64,000 nt of DNA, taken from NCBI GenBank assembly GCA_020284085.1, contig JACEVL010000151.1, positions 585,001-649,000 of the forward strand. The letters run 5' to 3'. The stretch comes from Aporrectodea caliginosa. Taxonomy: Eukaryota; Annelida; Clitellata; Crassiclitellata; Lumbricidae. Positions 1 through 12,476 of the stretch are shown here, piece after piece (position 1 is the stretch's first letter; every line of letters starts with the position of its first letter). The notes under the pieces are model-generated. The model saw nothing but the letters and a program-made list of their open reading frames with translations, was not told the DNA's origin and made no database searches. Both the position numbers and the translations under genes were made by a program.

Positions 1-1183
1 GAGCGCGATTAGATTCTAAGCCTCGGATCAAGACACTCTGTTGATCAAAGGAAATCCAGAATACTTATCACTAAGTCTTTAGTCCTTCCCGTGCATGTCT
101 TACGGATAGGGATCTTATCACCAGCACTTAAGACTGTTCTCTTTGGCCGGATCTAGGCCGGGAGAGCCTCCGAGTAAAGATCCCATGGGGCGATATGAAA
201 CACAGCGCAAAACTGTTGCCATACTACCCTAGTTAGTACTTACCTAGTACTTACTTAGTCCTCAGTACTTACCTAGTACTTACTTAGTCCTCAGTACTTA
301 CTTAGTACTTACTTGGTGCTTAGTCCTCTTCGTGCAGGAGATGCGTTGACCGATAGTGCTCTCGGTCAATGCATCTCCTCCACTCGTCTCTGTCCATCGC
401 CAACCTCGTCCCTCTACATCCGCAAGCATCTCAAGTCGTCCCTGATGGTCTCCGGTCAGTTCTTTCGTGGTCGTCCCCTGCTCATTTTCCCTTGAGGGAT
501 CCAGGTCATCCAGTGTTTTTTAGCTGTCAAATAAGAACAAAAGGTCGGCAGGTTTACAGATTACCAAGGTAAAATTGCAGGTAAAAATCTAATTTTGTGA
601 ATATGTTGCACACGAAGAACTGACGACTCGTGAGATATTTCAGTGTCCTGGCCCCCATCTTTCAGTTACTTAGCTGCATGAGGGTTAGAAGAAGAGCTAG
701 GGGTTTGAACCCCAACCCCCCAACAACTAAAATACCGAGATCATCAATCACTTGGGTAGCTCCTCTACATGTATCTTTGTCCAAACGATGCAGTTGTCCC
801 ATCCAGAATGGCTAAGTTTTTATACAGTCTAGCAGATTAGTTGCAATCATGGAAACACAATTATAGGAGAACGTTACAAGAAGAGCTATGGGTTTAAACG
901 GTTAAACCAAAGGGAGTCCCTTAGGGGAGTCCCTTAAGCCACGCGTATAAATTATGGCAACCTCATTTTTCTTAGCCTCAGCTTATGAGGGCGGGTGACC
1001 TGTCCTCTTTCCGGTCGCATCACTATGCATAATCGATATCGTAGTTTCCAACTGTTCTTCGTGAACGATGGTTTTCTGCTGAGCTGTTGGACTGGATATA
1101 ATTATATAATTTTATAGGCTATATGTGTACATGAATATGCATATTTTTATGTGAATGTGTATGTTTATATAGCCTATGTATTA
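1..1183. other. Intergenic, repeats only
   Basis: No host exon is seen. The stretch holds a LINE 3' tail (about 120-190), a short tandem repeat (229-328), an imperfect hairpin (337-378) and a minus-strand SINE-B fragment (about 912-1,022). The remainder is unassigned. Confidence 0.5.
229..328. repeat. Tandem repeat of CTTAGTACTTACTTAGTCCTC type
   Basis: About three imperfect copies of a roughly 31-bp unit built from 'agtacttac' and 'ttagtcctc' follow each other. Confidence 0.75.
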
Positions 1184-1191
1184 GGGTGGTC

Positions 1192-3595
1192 CTTATTTAT
1201 CAACTTTGACTTTTTTCAAGGGGCACCCTCTAGTTTGGTTTCTATGAATGAGAAAACAATTCTATATATTTTTCAGCTGAAAATAATAATATTTAGAGGT
1301 CGCTACCGGCTCTGAAAGTTTGCCATAAACAGCTAACATTAAGCTGTAATTGATACAAGCGAATAGTCATTGTGACTGACGCTTGTAAATTATTATGCCA
1401 TACAAAGTTACGACTTGCATGGTTTGTATCTAGTCAACTTGATCTTTGCAAGTATAGTAATGTAATGTAATTGAACATTTATATAGCACCCCTTCGATAT
1501 ATCTATTCAGAGGCGCTCTCTGCGCTAGCTTATGTTAAATGTCATTACGAACGAATATATTATATCAGTTAGCAAAACAATGCTGAATTAGTACCTTTAA
1601 AGGTAACAGGAAAGTCTAGAATTAGGTTTTAGCTAATGGGATACATTGTAAGATTCAAGATACAAAGAGTCGTGGTGACTTAGGTCAGGAATAATACATT
1701 CAGTAATACACAACAAAGAAGAAATCCTGACAGTATTTTACGATTGCATAAAACAACCAAGCAAACAATGGCAGATAGGCTACTTGTCATATATAAATTG
1801 ATAGATACAATACAATTCCGTAGCCAGTCATGTTCTCGAAGTTTGCGCCAAGACACGTATTTCAACTCTTATAAAGAAGCCTGTTGCAAAGAAAATTAAA
1901 GGTTTCTTCAAAAACTATTAAAAAATTGGGGAAAATAAGGAGAACAAGCAAAACAATCAGAAGTGTTAAAGAATATAGAGGAAGAATAAAAAGCAGGTTT
2001 AGATGATTTGTTTCACATTGCACATGCCCAAACCTTGCAAATAGCAGCGTTGAAGGGGTAGACACTACTAGACAGTTTCTGTTAACACAGGCTACACAGC
2101 CTAACGCAGAGAACCCAGATAAGATGTGTAGTGGTGATAGGACTTTGGCTAGAAAAGAGAGAATGCTGCCTGTAAAAGGAAAGTAAACAATGGACCAAGA
2201 AATTGTGGCTGCATCCTGTTCGAGCAGACACTGGACAAGAATATGTTGTGGTGTGCATGGTGTCACCATCTCATAGAAATAATGTGGAGGCAGTGGTCAT
2301 GCTTTCTCATGGTCCATCCAAGGACCAAAGGTCCAGACATAATGATTTTCAAGAGATTCCGGGAAAACTGGTAAACAGATCAAGCTAGGAAAAAGTGACA
2401 GCCGATGAGTTTTTGACGGTGCAATTTCCTATGCATCAAGATATTATTGCCTTTGCTGAGAGTCAACTTCAACGATACCAACCGTGGGATGACTATCGCG
2501 AACTGGTGGAGCTGACCATCACCGTCTTTGGCGGAGTCTCTTTCAGGAGCATACCATTCAGGGCACCAGCTGGACTACAAAGAGCGAGGTGAATGGCCGG
2601 GAGTATTTACAGTCTTAAGATTTGGATGTTCAAGAGACAGTTCAAGTTGACAACCAGAGAAGAAAAGAGGATAGCTGACATCTGATTGTTCACTGTAATG
2701 CTGTATGTCAAAGTCTTGTTTCAAGCACCGCATGCACCATCTGCTTCTCGAATTGACCTGGAGCTCTTGGAGGACATTGACAGATTTAAAGAGAAAAATA
2801 GCGGAGTTACAGAAGTTGCAATGAAGAAATTTCTGGGTCACTTCTAGCATCTGTCGGAGGAATTGCTGGCTTATGCGTACTTTCACGACAGGGTCTCCAC
2901 TAATACCAAGCGCCAAATGGTTGCTGCTTTGGACAAAACTGGCATCAAACATCCACTATAGAGAACAACATTGATCAGCTCGAAGCAACTGGAAGATTTT
3001 GTTAGGAGAAAAGACTAGAAGATTCTTCAGCATTACAGGCATTCCATCAAGTTTCCTTCAACTAGATGTTGATGCTTGGCCAAACGATAACAATTGCAAG
3101 TTAGTAAAATCCCACCGACAGCTGAATAAGAGTTATGAATAACATAGCAGAGCGTGGGGTGGCACTCGTGGGCAAGTATTACAAACTTCCAACAAATAGC
3201 GAGGATCAGAAGCAGTTTCTGCTGTTGGTTGTGAAGGAATATCATCAAAGATATCGAGACAGGAATAAAAAGATACATTAAATATTAATTGGAACTAAAC
3301 ATTTTCATGTTCACTTATGTGTTTTGACCCAAATAGTAAATACGACCGTCCACCAGAATTTTTTTAATTTTTTACATAAGAATAGTGCACACTATAGGCC
3401 TACAATATTCAATGTTTTGTCTGCGGATTTTTTACAATTTGATATATGTTCGGTCCGGTAGCAACCTCTAAAATTTATTAAATCTTCACAAACTTTTCAA
3501 TATAAATATTTTTGCACCTAAAGCAATAAGTTGGAAGGGTGCCTCCTTTAAAATTCAACAAAAATTTCTTTTACATGGAGCTAAGGACCACCCTA
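1192..3595 (+). mobile_element. 2.4-kb DNA transposon with a decayed unclassified ORF
   Basis: The ends are inverted TAGGGTGGTCCTTA, and the 8-bp flank CTATGTAT is duplicated (1,184-1,191 and 3,596-3,603). Inside, the plus strand keeps pieces of one protein: DDLFHIAHAQTLQIAALKG (about 2,000), a piece with LVELTITVFGGVSFRSIPF, then MAGSIYSLKIWMFKRQFKLT (2,593), KFLGHF and AERGVALVGKYYKLPTNSED up to 3,281. In-frame stops (about 2,590, 2,683 and 2,845) and frame changes show it is dead. I recognise the protein as one recurring in many invertebrate genomes without a named function; it is probably the transposase. An 8-bp duplication fits hAT, P or Merlin-like integrases, but I cannot assign a superfamily. 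Confidence 0.8.
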
Positions 3596-3603
3596 CTATG
3601 TAT

Positions 3604-4660
3604 GTGCATATGTGTATGTATATTTATTTAGGTTTCAAGCGGATGATACAAGAGGTCCCATTCGTTTCTACTATAATCCGTGTTCCCCTTTCGACTTTGG
3701 TCAGTGCAAAGGAGCAGCGGTAAGCACCAGCCCTGTTCAGTAGTCAGCGCCGTCCTTATTTCTCTTCAACTTATTCTAACCTTGTCTTGTACCCACGTTG
3801 GCACATTCGGTTATTCCACTCGGTCTGTACTCAACGATTGTGGGTTCGAGTCTGCTAAAGGGACTCCGTGTAATGACCCTAGATTAGTTGTTAGCGGACT
3901 GTCATCTGGCAGAGACACATTTGGTATTGGCGTCAGCTGGGAAGGAAGGAAACGGTAAGCCATGCGATGCGCTGGCTCCCTGTCCAGGATCTTGGGATTC
4001 GTCCATTGCCGGCTCAGTTCTTCTTGTCCAGTGTTGACTCAGTTCTTCTTGTCATTATTATCCGGAAGGGATTAGAACTCCAGTGTCGAATATGTTGTCC
4101 TGCCCCGTTCAGATTCCTTTGCCGCCATAGGTTGCCTCTCTTAACGGACCATTGTTCTGGATATTGATTTGATTACTGCTATGTTTTAGTGTCTCATAGG
4201 TTGAAGCTACTTATTACAGTTGCGGTTTCCACAATATATTACCGTTAAAACCTCCATTAAATGTGTAGGTCTGTCGATGCGTCCAGTTGTTTACTCCGCC
4301 AAGTTGCACCGTCGTTGGACTTCACGCATCAGATGAGTTTCTTGTCGAAAGAGACAGTTTGACGACCATATACTCAGAAAATGCTATAAAGTAAGTGTTC
4401 ATATATGAAGTTATACTGCCCTAATCTAGCCTATGCTGTGCAAGATGAGATGCCTGCAAGTTCGGGAAATATAATATCCCTTCTGGAGAAAATTCATGTC
4501 GCCAACAATGAAAAACATACGACGGCCTAAATCTTCTTCTTCTAATTCTCTTCCTATTATTAGGCCTATTATTAGGCTTGTTATTAGGTCTATTATAATT
4601 ATTCAATGCGGTCGATGTTGTTCTTAGATCACACGTTTCTCTAATTTGTGGTGAATCGAA
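3604..4660. other. Intergenic, no gene recognised
   Basis: A repeated segment at about 3,965-4,120 (reading 'ctggctccctgtccaggatcttgggattcg') recurs near 22,770-22,880. Nothing else is assignable. Confidence 0.4.
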
Positions 4661-4672
4661 ACAACCAGATGC

Positions 4673-6020
4673 TATACCCCGCAGCCGATCGAGTCGATCG
4701 ATCGAGTCGATCATAAACTCGGCCAAGTCGAGTCGATCGAAAAATCGTCGACTCGATCGACTCGCCGATCGAGTCGATCGTAAACTCGGCCAAGTCGAGT
4801 CGATCGTTGTTTCCTCGACTCGACTCGACTATGAAATATTTTACTTATTATTTTATCACAAAATGACAGACCTTATGATATAATGACGTCATTCTGGGTA
4901 ATCACACAACTATCGTATGAACCTAATACGAAGTTCAGTGCAAATAATGAACCTCTTGGCGCTTTCTTATCAGTGGAAGTTATAGAGATACGTTTTTCAC
5001 AGTTTTATGGTGAAAATTGAAGCAATTAAGATGCGTTGAGAATGCCTTAGTTTCAGGAAATTTTAGCTCTGTAGTCAGTAACAATGATCTCAAAACGTTC
5101 GAAGGTCTGCACTTTAGAACAAGACTGAATGCGTCGACTTCTCATCATTCGGATGTGTGGCAGCATTTTGGTCCACTCTATAGTGAGTGCTAATGGGAGC
5201 CGCAGCTGCCGCTCACGATTAATAGGCTATAATTATTTGCCCTAGTCGCCCTACCTTTTTCAAAATAAAAAATGCCTACAGTGTTGCCTTCCGGATTGGA
5301 AATGTCGTAAAATGAAATACAATTAGCGTCATGTGGATTCGTGGAAAAATAGTTAAAATACTTGCAATTTTAACAGACGATATGGAGCATTTGTATGTCT
5401 ATAATCTGGAGCATATGCTGAACTGTTACAGAACCCTCCAAGAGGTTCCAAGCATGAACCTCTAACTAACTTCAGTAGTCGTGAGCAGTTTCAAGTTTTT
5501 TTAAACTAACTCTAATTCATAAGGAAGATTTATATAGCGCCTCAGTTGAGGATGTAATATAGACATTACACGTCCTCTAGTACCTCTACTGCCGTTTGAA
5601 CTGGTACTAATTTCTGTGCCGTACTGTAGGAGATTCCATTGTAGCCTATAGCTGACTAGCTCATCAAGTCGACGGATTAGGCGAGGCTTAATCCTTACAA
5701 GTCAACCACAGGCACACACGATACCATTATAAAACCTGAAATGTTCCTTACCGGTTCAATTACAGTTTGACAGTTTGAAGAAGAGTGTGCAATTGAAATT
5801 CATGAGCAATTTAGGTACTGGGATATAAGAATGCAACAGTCGTCAGCAATTTTGGCCAACAGACTACAGTCCAAGTCGACGTAGTCGATCGAGTCGATCA
5901 TCGTCCGAGCCAAGTCGATCGAGTCGTCGAAAGGTCGGCGAGTCGACAAAGTCGATCGAGTCGATCGTCGGCCGAGCCAAGTCGATCGTATACACTCGAC
6001 TCGATCGACTGCGGGGTATA
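4673..6020. mobile_element. Non-autonomous DNA transposon with GATCGAGTC subterminal arrays
   Basis: Inverted ends TATACCCCGCAG are flanked by the direct 8-bp duplication CCAGATGC (4,665-4,672 and 6,021-6,028). Each end continues into an array of gatcgagtcgatcg-type motifs, with 'ctcggccaagtcga' on the left and 'tcggccgagccaagtcga' on the right. No transposase is visible in the AT-rich centre. The TSD length suggests a hAT or related transposase acting in trans. Confidence 0.82.
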
Positions 6021-6951
6021 CCAGATGCAGACTTTGTACTACACGCCACTGCAATAAACGACTATGTAAGTGAACTCTTAATTGCTGTTCGATACTCATT
6101 AATTAGTAATTAATACGCCTAATGATAAAAATTAGTTCCCAGTGCCTAAACAGTGTGCTTTCTGACGTGCTACTTACATTGTCGATGACACGATGTAGGC
6201 TACAGTTGAATTGTCTGGAGTGCTCAATGTGTAGTATGAATTTCTTAGAGATTACCTCAAGTCAACTACATACGATTTCATTCTAAAATACCTGAAATTT
6301 TACTCACCAGTTCAAGTACAATTTGACAGTTTAAAAACGAGTATGCAGTGAGCACATATAGGGCCTAAGTCTAAGGCGCCATTTGACATTTCTGAGTATT
6401 CGTTCGTTCATTCCTTCATTCATTCATCTAGTCAAGGTCAGCCCATTAGTTACCAGTTGAGGGCTAAGTTATACGCTTGTATTATACCAGTGACATTTGT
6501 TGAGAAGACTGCTTCTGTCATATAGAAATATTTCAAATGCCATACCTTCTTTTATCGTGGAGGAAATGTAAAAGTCATTCTGATATTTTAACATGTTTAG
6601 TATTTTACTCTGACGTCATTACACGCGTGCCCTGTGGCGCCACCAGGTCCACCACCCAGAAGAGGATTAAGCATTGGATCACTTCTTGTGATAGCGTAAG
6701 TAAACGACACCTTGTATGTGTGCATATGAACGCATATTTCATATGAAGTCCGTATTTATTTATTTATTTATTCATTCATTATAAAAATATTTAGTGCGCA
6801 CATATAGGACCCCAAGTCTAAGGTGCAGTCAGGTACATTAATTTTGGTTGCAGCGAACGACCCATGTAGGTCCAACCTTTGTGCGTGCGGTTCGCGGTTC
6901 GTTTCCCGATGGTGACTTTATCGGTGACATAAACTTCTCTGTCTTTCTTAA

Positions 6952-7944
6952 CCCTCATCCGAACAAGGGGGTCTGGCCAGACCCCCCTGCCAATATTTGT
7001 TGCATAACTTTTTAAATATTATATTTTCTCAAATCGGTTATATGACTTTGTTGCTATATTGTTGAGCAACAATGAGCACATCTAAACGACCAAAAAGGTT
7101 GAGTGCTTAGGAGACCCTGAAGATAATACCGGTTGAGTCTGTCAAACGTAAGACGAACAGATGGCCAGTTTGCTTCTACAATGTCGTTGCCATTTCGGCA
7201 CTGAGTGTAATGATCATCTGGATATTGAACAACCCAGAATGGAAGATGAATAAGCGCTTCAAACGGCGCCCTTGAACCAGCTTGACAGATCTCTCACAGT
7301 GCCGTGGATCACTCACTACCAGAGCAAACAAGCCACAGTCAGAAGCAGTGCAGCGTGAAATCTTGGCCGCCAGATTTCAGATTGTTACTCGACAGAAGCA
7401 GGAAGCGGAGGAACAAACCATGATGCTACCTGTGTGGCAAGAAGGACAGATAACACAGTACAGATGCCGCACATGCTACAGACCCTCTGTACACACCGTA
7501 CACATGTGATCGAAGCAAACAAGAGCAAGACATGGCTTACAATTACAGTATATTCATTGTTTTGTGAGAGATATTTTCTAGAAAACAGTCATGTAGCATT
7601 TGACATAACACCCACTAATCAGTACTAATTTTACTAGACTAAATTAGTGGTTTCTTTCTTTATTTTTTATTTTATGGATAGATTATCATTGAGTCGATCA
7701 AACGTTTACGACAGACTGTGACAAAATAATATAACTGAACATTTAGTTTCAAATTCATCATAGAAATGATTTATATTGCTTGGAGAGACTGATACATTGT
7801 TATTTTCTGTTATTCTAATAACATGTTGCAAAACTGGCATATAAAATACACTGTTACCTATGAAGAACCCAAATTAAAAAGGGGGGTCTGACCAGACCCC
7901 CCGTTGTTCAAATTAAGTTGCATTTTTCATTGTTCGCATGAGGG
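6952..7944 (+). mobile_element. piggyBac-like element with transposase C-terminal remnant
   Basis: TTAA duplications (6,948-6,951 and 7,945-7,948) flank inverted CCCTCATSCGAACAA ends. Near each end is a GGGGGTCTGRYCAGACCCCC palindrome. Between about 7,140 and 7,508 the plus strand reads KRKTNRWPVCFYNVVAISAL and a Cys-containing tail (YRCRTCYRPS), like the end of a piggyBac transposase and its zinc-binding tail. One in-frame stop (TGA, 7,273-7,275) breaks the reading. The catalytic core is deleted. Confidence 0.82.
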
Positions 7945-8099
7945 TTAACTCTATTCTATTCATTTTTTCGATGCTGGTTTTCCATCGTCAGGTGGGGAGC
8001 GGCGCTGATGAGCCACTCTCTTTAAAGAGGCTTCGGATTATGGAACCTTCGGATTGTTGAACCTTCGGACTATCGCCACGGAATCGCTTGGGTTATAGC

Positions 8100-8385
8100 C
8101 TACCAGAGCAGAACGAGGTCGGATAGATGAGCTGCTGGAGAGGGTGAGGAGCAGACGGTTTGTACATCCTCAAGCACCAACTGTGGCCATCATGGCAGCG
8201 GGAGCGGATGAACGCTTATTTTTATCGCTATACGCTCAAATGAACATCACGTACTATGTGGACTATTCTCCCGCCACGTCGCTCCTGCCGCTACGCTCCC
8301 ATCCTCGGCCCCATGGTTTCTGTCTCCCAGGCAAAGATAACAGTAACTTTATACCTAGAGTTTTATACAAAAACATTTTCTGACA
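8100..8385 (+). mobile_element. LINE ORF2 3'-end fragment
   Basis: The C-terminal ORF2 signature is readable (GADERLF, then GKDNSNFIPRVLYKNIF) with a frameshift in between. It is typical of L2/CR1-like elements, where a YNLRxRxHxxxLP...NFIxRxL pattern ends ORF2. Confidence 0.6.
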
Positions 8386-8453
8386 TAACTATGAATAGAA
8401 ACCACGACTAATAGGTCCTCACCTCAACTTATCTAACAAGAGGCGATAACTAT

Positions 8454-9601
8454 CAGTGGCGTAACGAGGGGGGGTCAGAGGGGGGCGGCCGCCCCCGGGC
8501 GCAGCACCTTGGGGGCGCAAAATTAGCTTTGAGTGTTAAGTACTATGCGACAGAAATTGTACTATTAAATTCAATAATTCAATATATTAAATAATATTTT
8601 AAATAAGCACAACTTTGTTTTCAGTTTAAAATGTCGAAAGAATAGTCAGCGAAGTAGCTTAAGCTATAATTGCGCCCGTGCCAAGCGTAAATCTAGCGCC
8701 TTCACTCCACCCTTCCCCCAAAGGTCAACTGAACCAATAACGACGTAAATTATGCAAATTATGAGAACATAGCCTAGATAAAACATATGAAAATATATAG
8801 ATATAGGCCTACGATGTATTGTAAAAGTAAATTATGTAGTGTAACAGTTCTGAACGGCAATTTACTAATATTTTCAAACGCGTCAACGACAATTTTAAAT
8901 AAGCCTGCACAGGTAGGCTTATCTGCCTATTCATTTTATTACGTTTTCATTTATGATTGCTATTTCAATTAATCTTATCTGACGATAAGTAACTATATAG
9001 CCTAGTCTCAAAAATGCGCCCCTCTTGAATTGCGCCCTGTTCCATGGCACCTCTGGAACACCCCTTGCTACGGTAACCTACTGAGAATAGTGAATACCAG
9101 GAATCCGCTCTATTTGGCGGTTCATAAGAAGAAAGAAAATGTGCTCGCACGTTTGGTCAATAAATTGGCCTATAGGCATAGGCTACCGCATAGCGTATAG
9201 GCCTACTTGTTTTACAATACTTGCTAAGACAATTATACCTGGCGTATTGTCTTAAAAGACAATTATGACAATATGCAACTAGTCATGTTACAATAGCTAA
9301 TCTTTTAAACAAGTCAAAGCTACTGCTCACTGCTGAGTGCTGACCTCTCTGTTCTTTAAATTTGTCTTTTCATATAAAAATCTTTTCCAAGTTATGTTGC
9401 ATTACTTATTACAGAGAAAACCATTGAATAAAATCTGGAAACTATATCATAATTTGTAATTGTATTAAATTAGCAAACATTGTTACCCAGTATTATAGGC
9501 TACTAGACCTATGATACGAACGACAGTCAACTAGCAAATTACGAAGGGGCGCACTTTTTACACTTTGCCCCCGGGCGCAGAAACCCCTCGTTACGCCACT
9601 G
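8454..9601. mobile_element. Non-autonomous hAT-like element, 1,148 bp
   Basis: Perfect CAGTGGCGTAACGAGGGG ends are followed by GC-rich gcccccgggcgcag segments. The duplication ATAACTAT flanks it (8,446-8,453 and 9,602-9,609). The interior is AT-rich without a transposase. Confidence 0.88.
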
Positions 9602-10527
9602 ATAACTATAGCTCCACAAGTTACACCAGTAATCTGACCTAATGTAGGCTAACAATCTGCGTTCTTGTCAGCTTGATCAAGTGAATAAACGAAACTTGAT
9701 TGGCTGATTGATTGACGGTAGTCACACGAGAATCGGACAGTTGCCGACAATCAGAGTATTTGTGTGGTGATCAGTGGTGTTCAGACACTTAAGTACCACA
9801 CAAAACTGTTCCGTTCACTAACTAAACTGTAGACCTATTGAAGTGGAATTGACATGTACAAGTTCATGTATCATCGGACTAATCTTCTGGACGTCATGGT
9901 CTGATTCCGTTTAGGCTTTGGCGCGCCATCGGTGATGTCTTGTGCATTAGCCACACCGGCGCAATAGAAGTTAATCATTACTAAGTAAAAGTTAATAATT
10001 AAAAATTTTATTATTATTATCTACTAAATCTAATCTAGATGGAAACTAGTTTTTTTAAATTAAAATTGAGCAGAATAACGTCACTCAATCTAAGATCCCA
10101 GGTTGATAGTCTACCAAGCTGTGGCACCGTGGCATCGTAATGCCACGAATATTAACTGTTATTACGATTCAGTATTAGTATTGATGCAGCACTGTCACTT
10201 AAGTGATTGTCATCACTGCTGTCGTTGGCATCGGTTTCCAAATAGCACAAAAATTCTTCCAGCAATAAAAACTAGAAAATGCTTTAGAGGACTTTTTCCT
10301 TGATGTAATTGAATGGAAGGTATGTTTTGATATTCTTATGATTTCATTTATTCTAGTAGTTTCTTGCAATGGATTTATCACTTTTTCACTGCATTTTTTA
10401 TGTACTTATCCGTTTTAGCTAGTTGCCGATAATCAGAACATTTGTGTGATCGTCTGTGTGTTCAGACACCATCCAACTTAAAAGTGCCACTCAAAATCAC
10501 TGCGCTCACTAATCTAAGTTGTATTAA

Positions 10528-10591
10528 CTCTCTAAAGACGAGAGTGTGTTAAAAAGTGACTGGGAAACCAATGCAGCTCGTCTTCAAAGTG
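10528..10591. mobile_element. Short TTAA-flanked hairpin MITE, copy 1
   Basis: 64 bp with imperfect inverted ends around 'aaagacgag ... ctcgtcttcaaagtg', preceded by TTAA and followed by TTAT. It is homologous to 46,272-46,333 and 58,791-58,853 through 'gtgactgggaaaccaatgca'. Confidence 0.65.
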
Positions 10592-11157
10592 TTATAGTTG
10601 ATTAGGAGAGCACAGATTCATGTATCAGAGAAGCCAGAGTAAATTTCAGATAACAACGATTTTTAAAATACATATGAAAATTTATTTATACTCGACGACC
10701 TCATCGAATCCCGCAAAAGAAAGCCACAAAACTTCACACAAATAAATATCTTAATAATCGACAGAAAACTAACGCGTCGTGGTATAATATCAGATGCAGG
10801 TGTAGTTAAAAACAATTTCTGTCAATTCACGACGCTAGTTAACGAACAACTATTATGCAAACCAATCAATGCAAGAACTTTTTATACAAAATGAAATGCT
10901 TACAAGATTTTCTTGCACACAAATAATTAAAGGTAAAATGCTTTTTGTTGGCAATTTAAAACCAGCATAACTTATCACACATTGTCAGATGTTCTAAAGA
11001 TCAATTTATAGCAGCAGAATGCAATTTGTTAGATTAATAAATCATGTACAGCATCTTCAGAAATGAATTAGCCTACTACCAAAATTTTAGACATCAGGTT
11101 TCGGTTAGTTTGTTTTACTTTGAACGTCATAAACCATTCCTCCAGTCATTTGTTTAT

Positions 11158-11328
11158 TATTATTATTGTTATTATTATTATGCATTTAGTAAGCGCCACT
11201 GGCCAAGATCGATGGAACTGAGCAATTGTGAGTGAAGGATTTGCTCAAGGTCCCTACACAGTAACCATCCCAGGGGAGGTTCAAGCCCTTACCCACCATG
11301 CTACAAGGCAAGCACCCTAACCAATCGA
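11158..11328 (-). mobile_element. SINE-A copy
   Basis: Reverse orientation of the tRNA-derived SINE: diagnostic 'gagtgaaggatttgctcaaggtccctacacagtaacc', split into its A-box relative (caaccaatcgag) and B-box relative (aggttcaagccc). Confidence 0.8.
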
Positions 11329-11879
11329 GTAATATGTTCTACATTTTATTCATTTACTCATTCATTCATTTGTAAAATCTCCAGTCCACTGATGTTAGTT
11401 ATTTCTTATTTCTCACAAACAAACACTGACCCCTGCTGTTAAATGTAATGGACTGTTAAATATTTGTACAGCAAAAAGTTTAATTCATTCAAACCACCTA
11501 CGCAGCAGGGCCACTAGAAACCTGTGCAAAACACTAAGACAGTTAGATTACTACAGACATCCCTAGACATTGCCGAGTGGCGAAGCATTAATTCTTCATA
11601 AAATCCGTGGCAAATTTTGCATAGTAGCTTTCTGAGTAAACAAGTTTCGACAATCTCCATAAGGCTCGATCATTTACTTTAAAGAACAGTCGTTAGAATC
11701 TGTTTCCACATACCTGTGCATTTGCAGAGGGAAACAATGTGTTATTTATTGTGCTGTTGTAGAGCTACTATTGTATTGAATCAGTCAACTTATATAGCGC
11801 CACCACCAGAGCAAACTACTCAGCCTACCACAGAAACCGGAGGTTAGAGGTTATAGCTGTGAATACATCAGCTAATGCT

Positions 11880-12135
11880 GCCAGGCAGTTGTGCATCAAG
11901 GGCTTGATCAAGGTCCCTCTATATGTGCACAAAGGGACTTGTTCAAGGTCCCTGCACATGTGCATCAACGGCTTGATCAAAGTCCCTGTACATTTACATT
12001 AAGGGCTTGATCAAGGTCCCTCTATTTGTGCACTAAGAACATGATCAAGGTCCCTGCACATGTGCATTAAAGGCTAGATCACGGACCCTGTATGTGCATT
12101 AAGGACTTGATCAAGGTTCCCATTCAGTTATCGTC
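11880..12135. repeat. 36-bp minisatellite (ttgatcaaggtccctnnatgtgca)
   Basis: About seven imperfect units of 'aagggcttgatcaaggtccctctatatgtgca'. The unit contains the 'gctcaaggtccct' phrase of SINE-A, so the array probably grew from a SINE fragment. Confidence 0.75.
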
Positions 12136-12470
12136 TAGAAAACGGCTGAACCTAAACCACAAACATAGCCTTCAACTTTCACACTGTTACCTACCGTTAA
12201 GCTAACTCAAAAGGAATGTGCCACCAACATAAATGAAGCCGAAACACTTTGCGAAGAAAAGAAATGTACGAAGATCGACGGCAAAGTGCACACAAGATAA
12301 CAGGCAGTAACTCTCTAGGCAACGATGTTAAATCATCAGACAACACACAAAATGATGCCACATTAAAACAACTCTTTACAAAAATAAACTGCAACACGGA
12401 TTACGGTTACGTTGTCGGCTTAATACATTACAATTACTCTCGACATTCATTACTCATCTATTTATTTACT

Positions 12471-12476
12471 CAGTGG
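12471..12476 (-). terminator. Candidate polyadenylation signal of NEDD4 gene
   Basis: TTTATT on the plus strand is AATAAA on the coding strand, the first such hexamer after the stop. It would give a 3' UTR of about 460 nt. This is an inference from the motif alone. Confidence 0.4.

Larger units (their letters stand above)
9610..12470. other. Region downstream of NEDD4, no gene recognised
   Basis: It contains a diverged direct duplication (9,739-9,880 and 10,423-10,640), a short TTAA hairpin element inside the second copy, a SINE-A copy and a 36-bp minisatellite. No exon with recognisable homology is seen on either strand. Confidence 0.45.
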
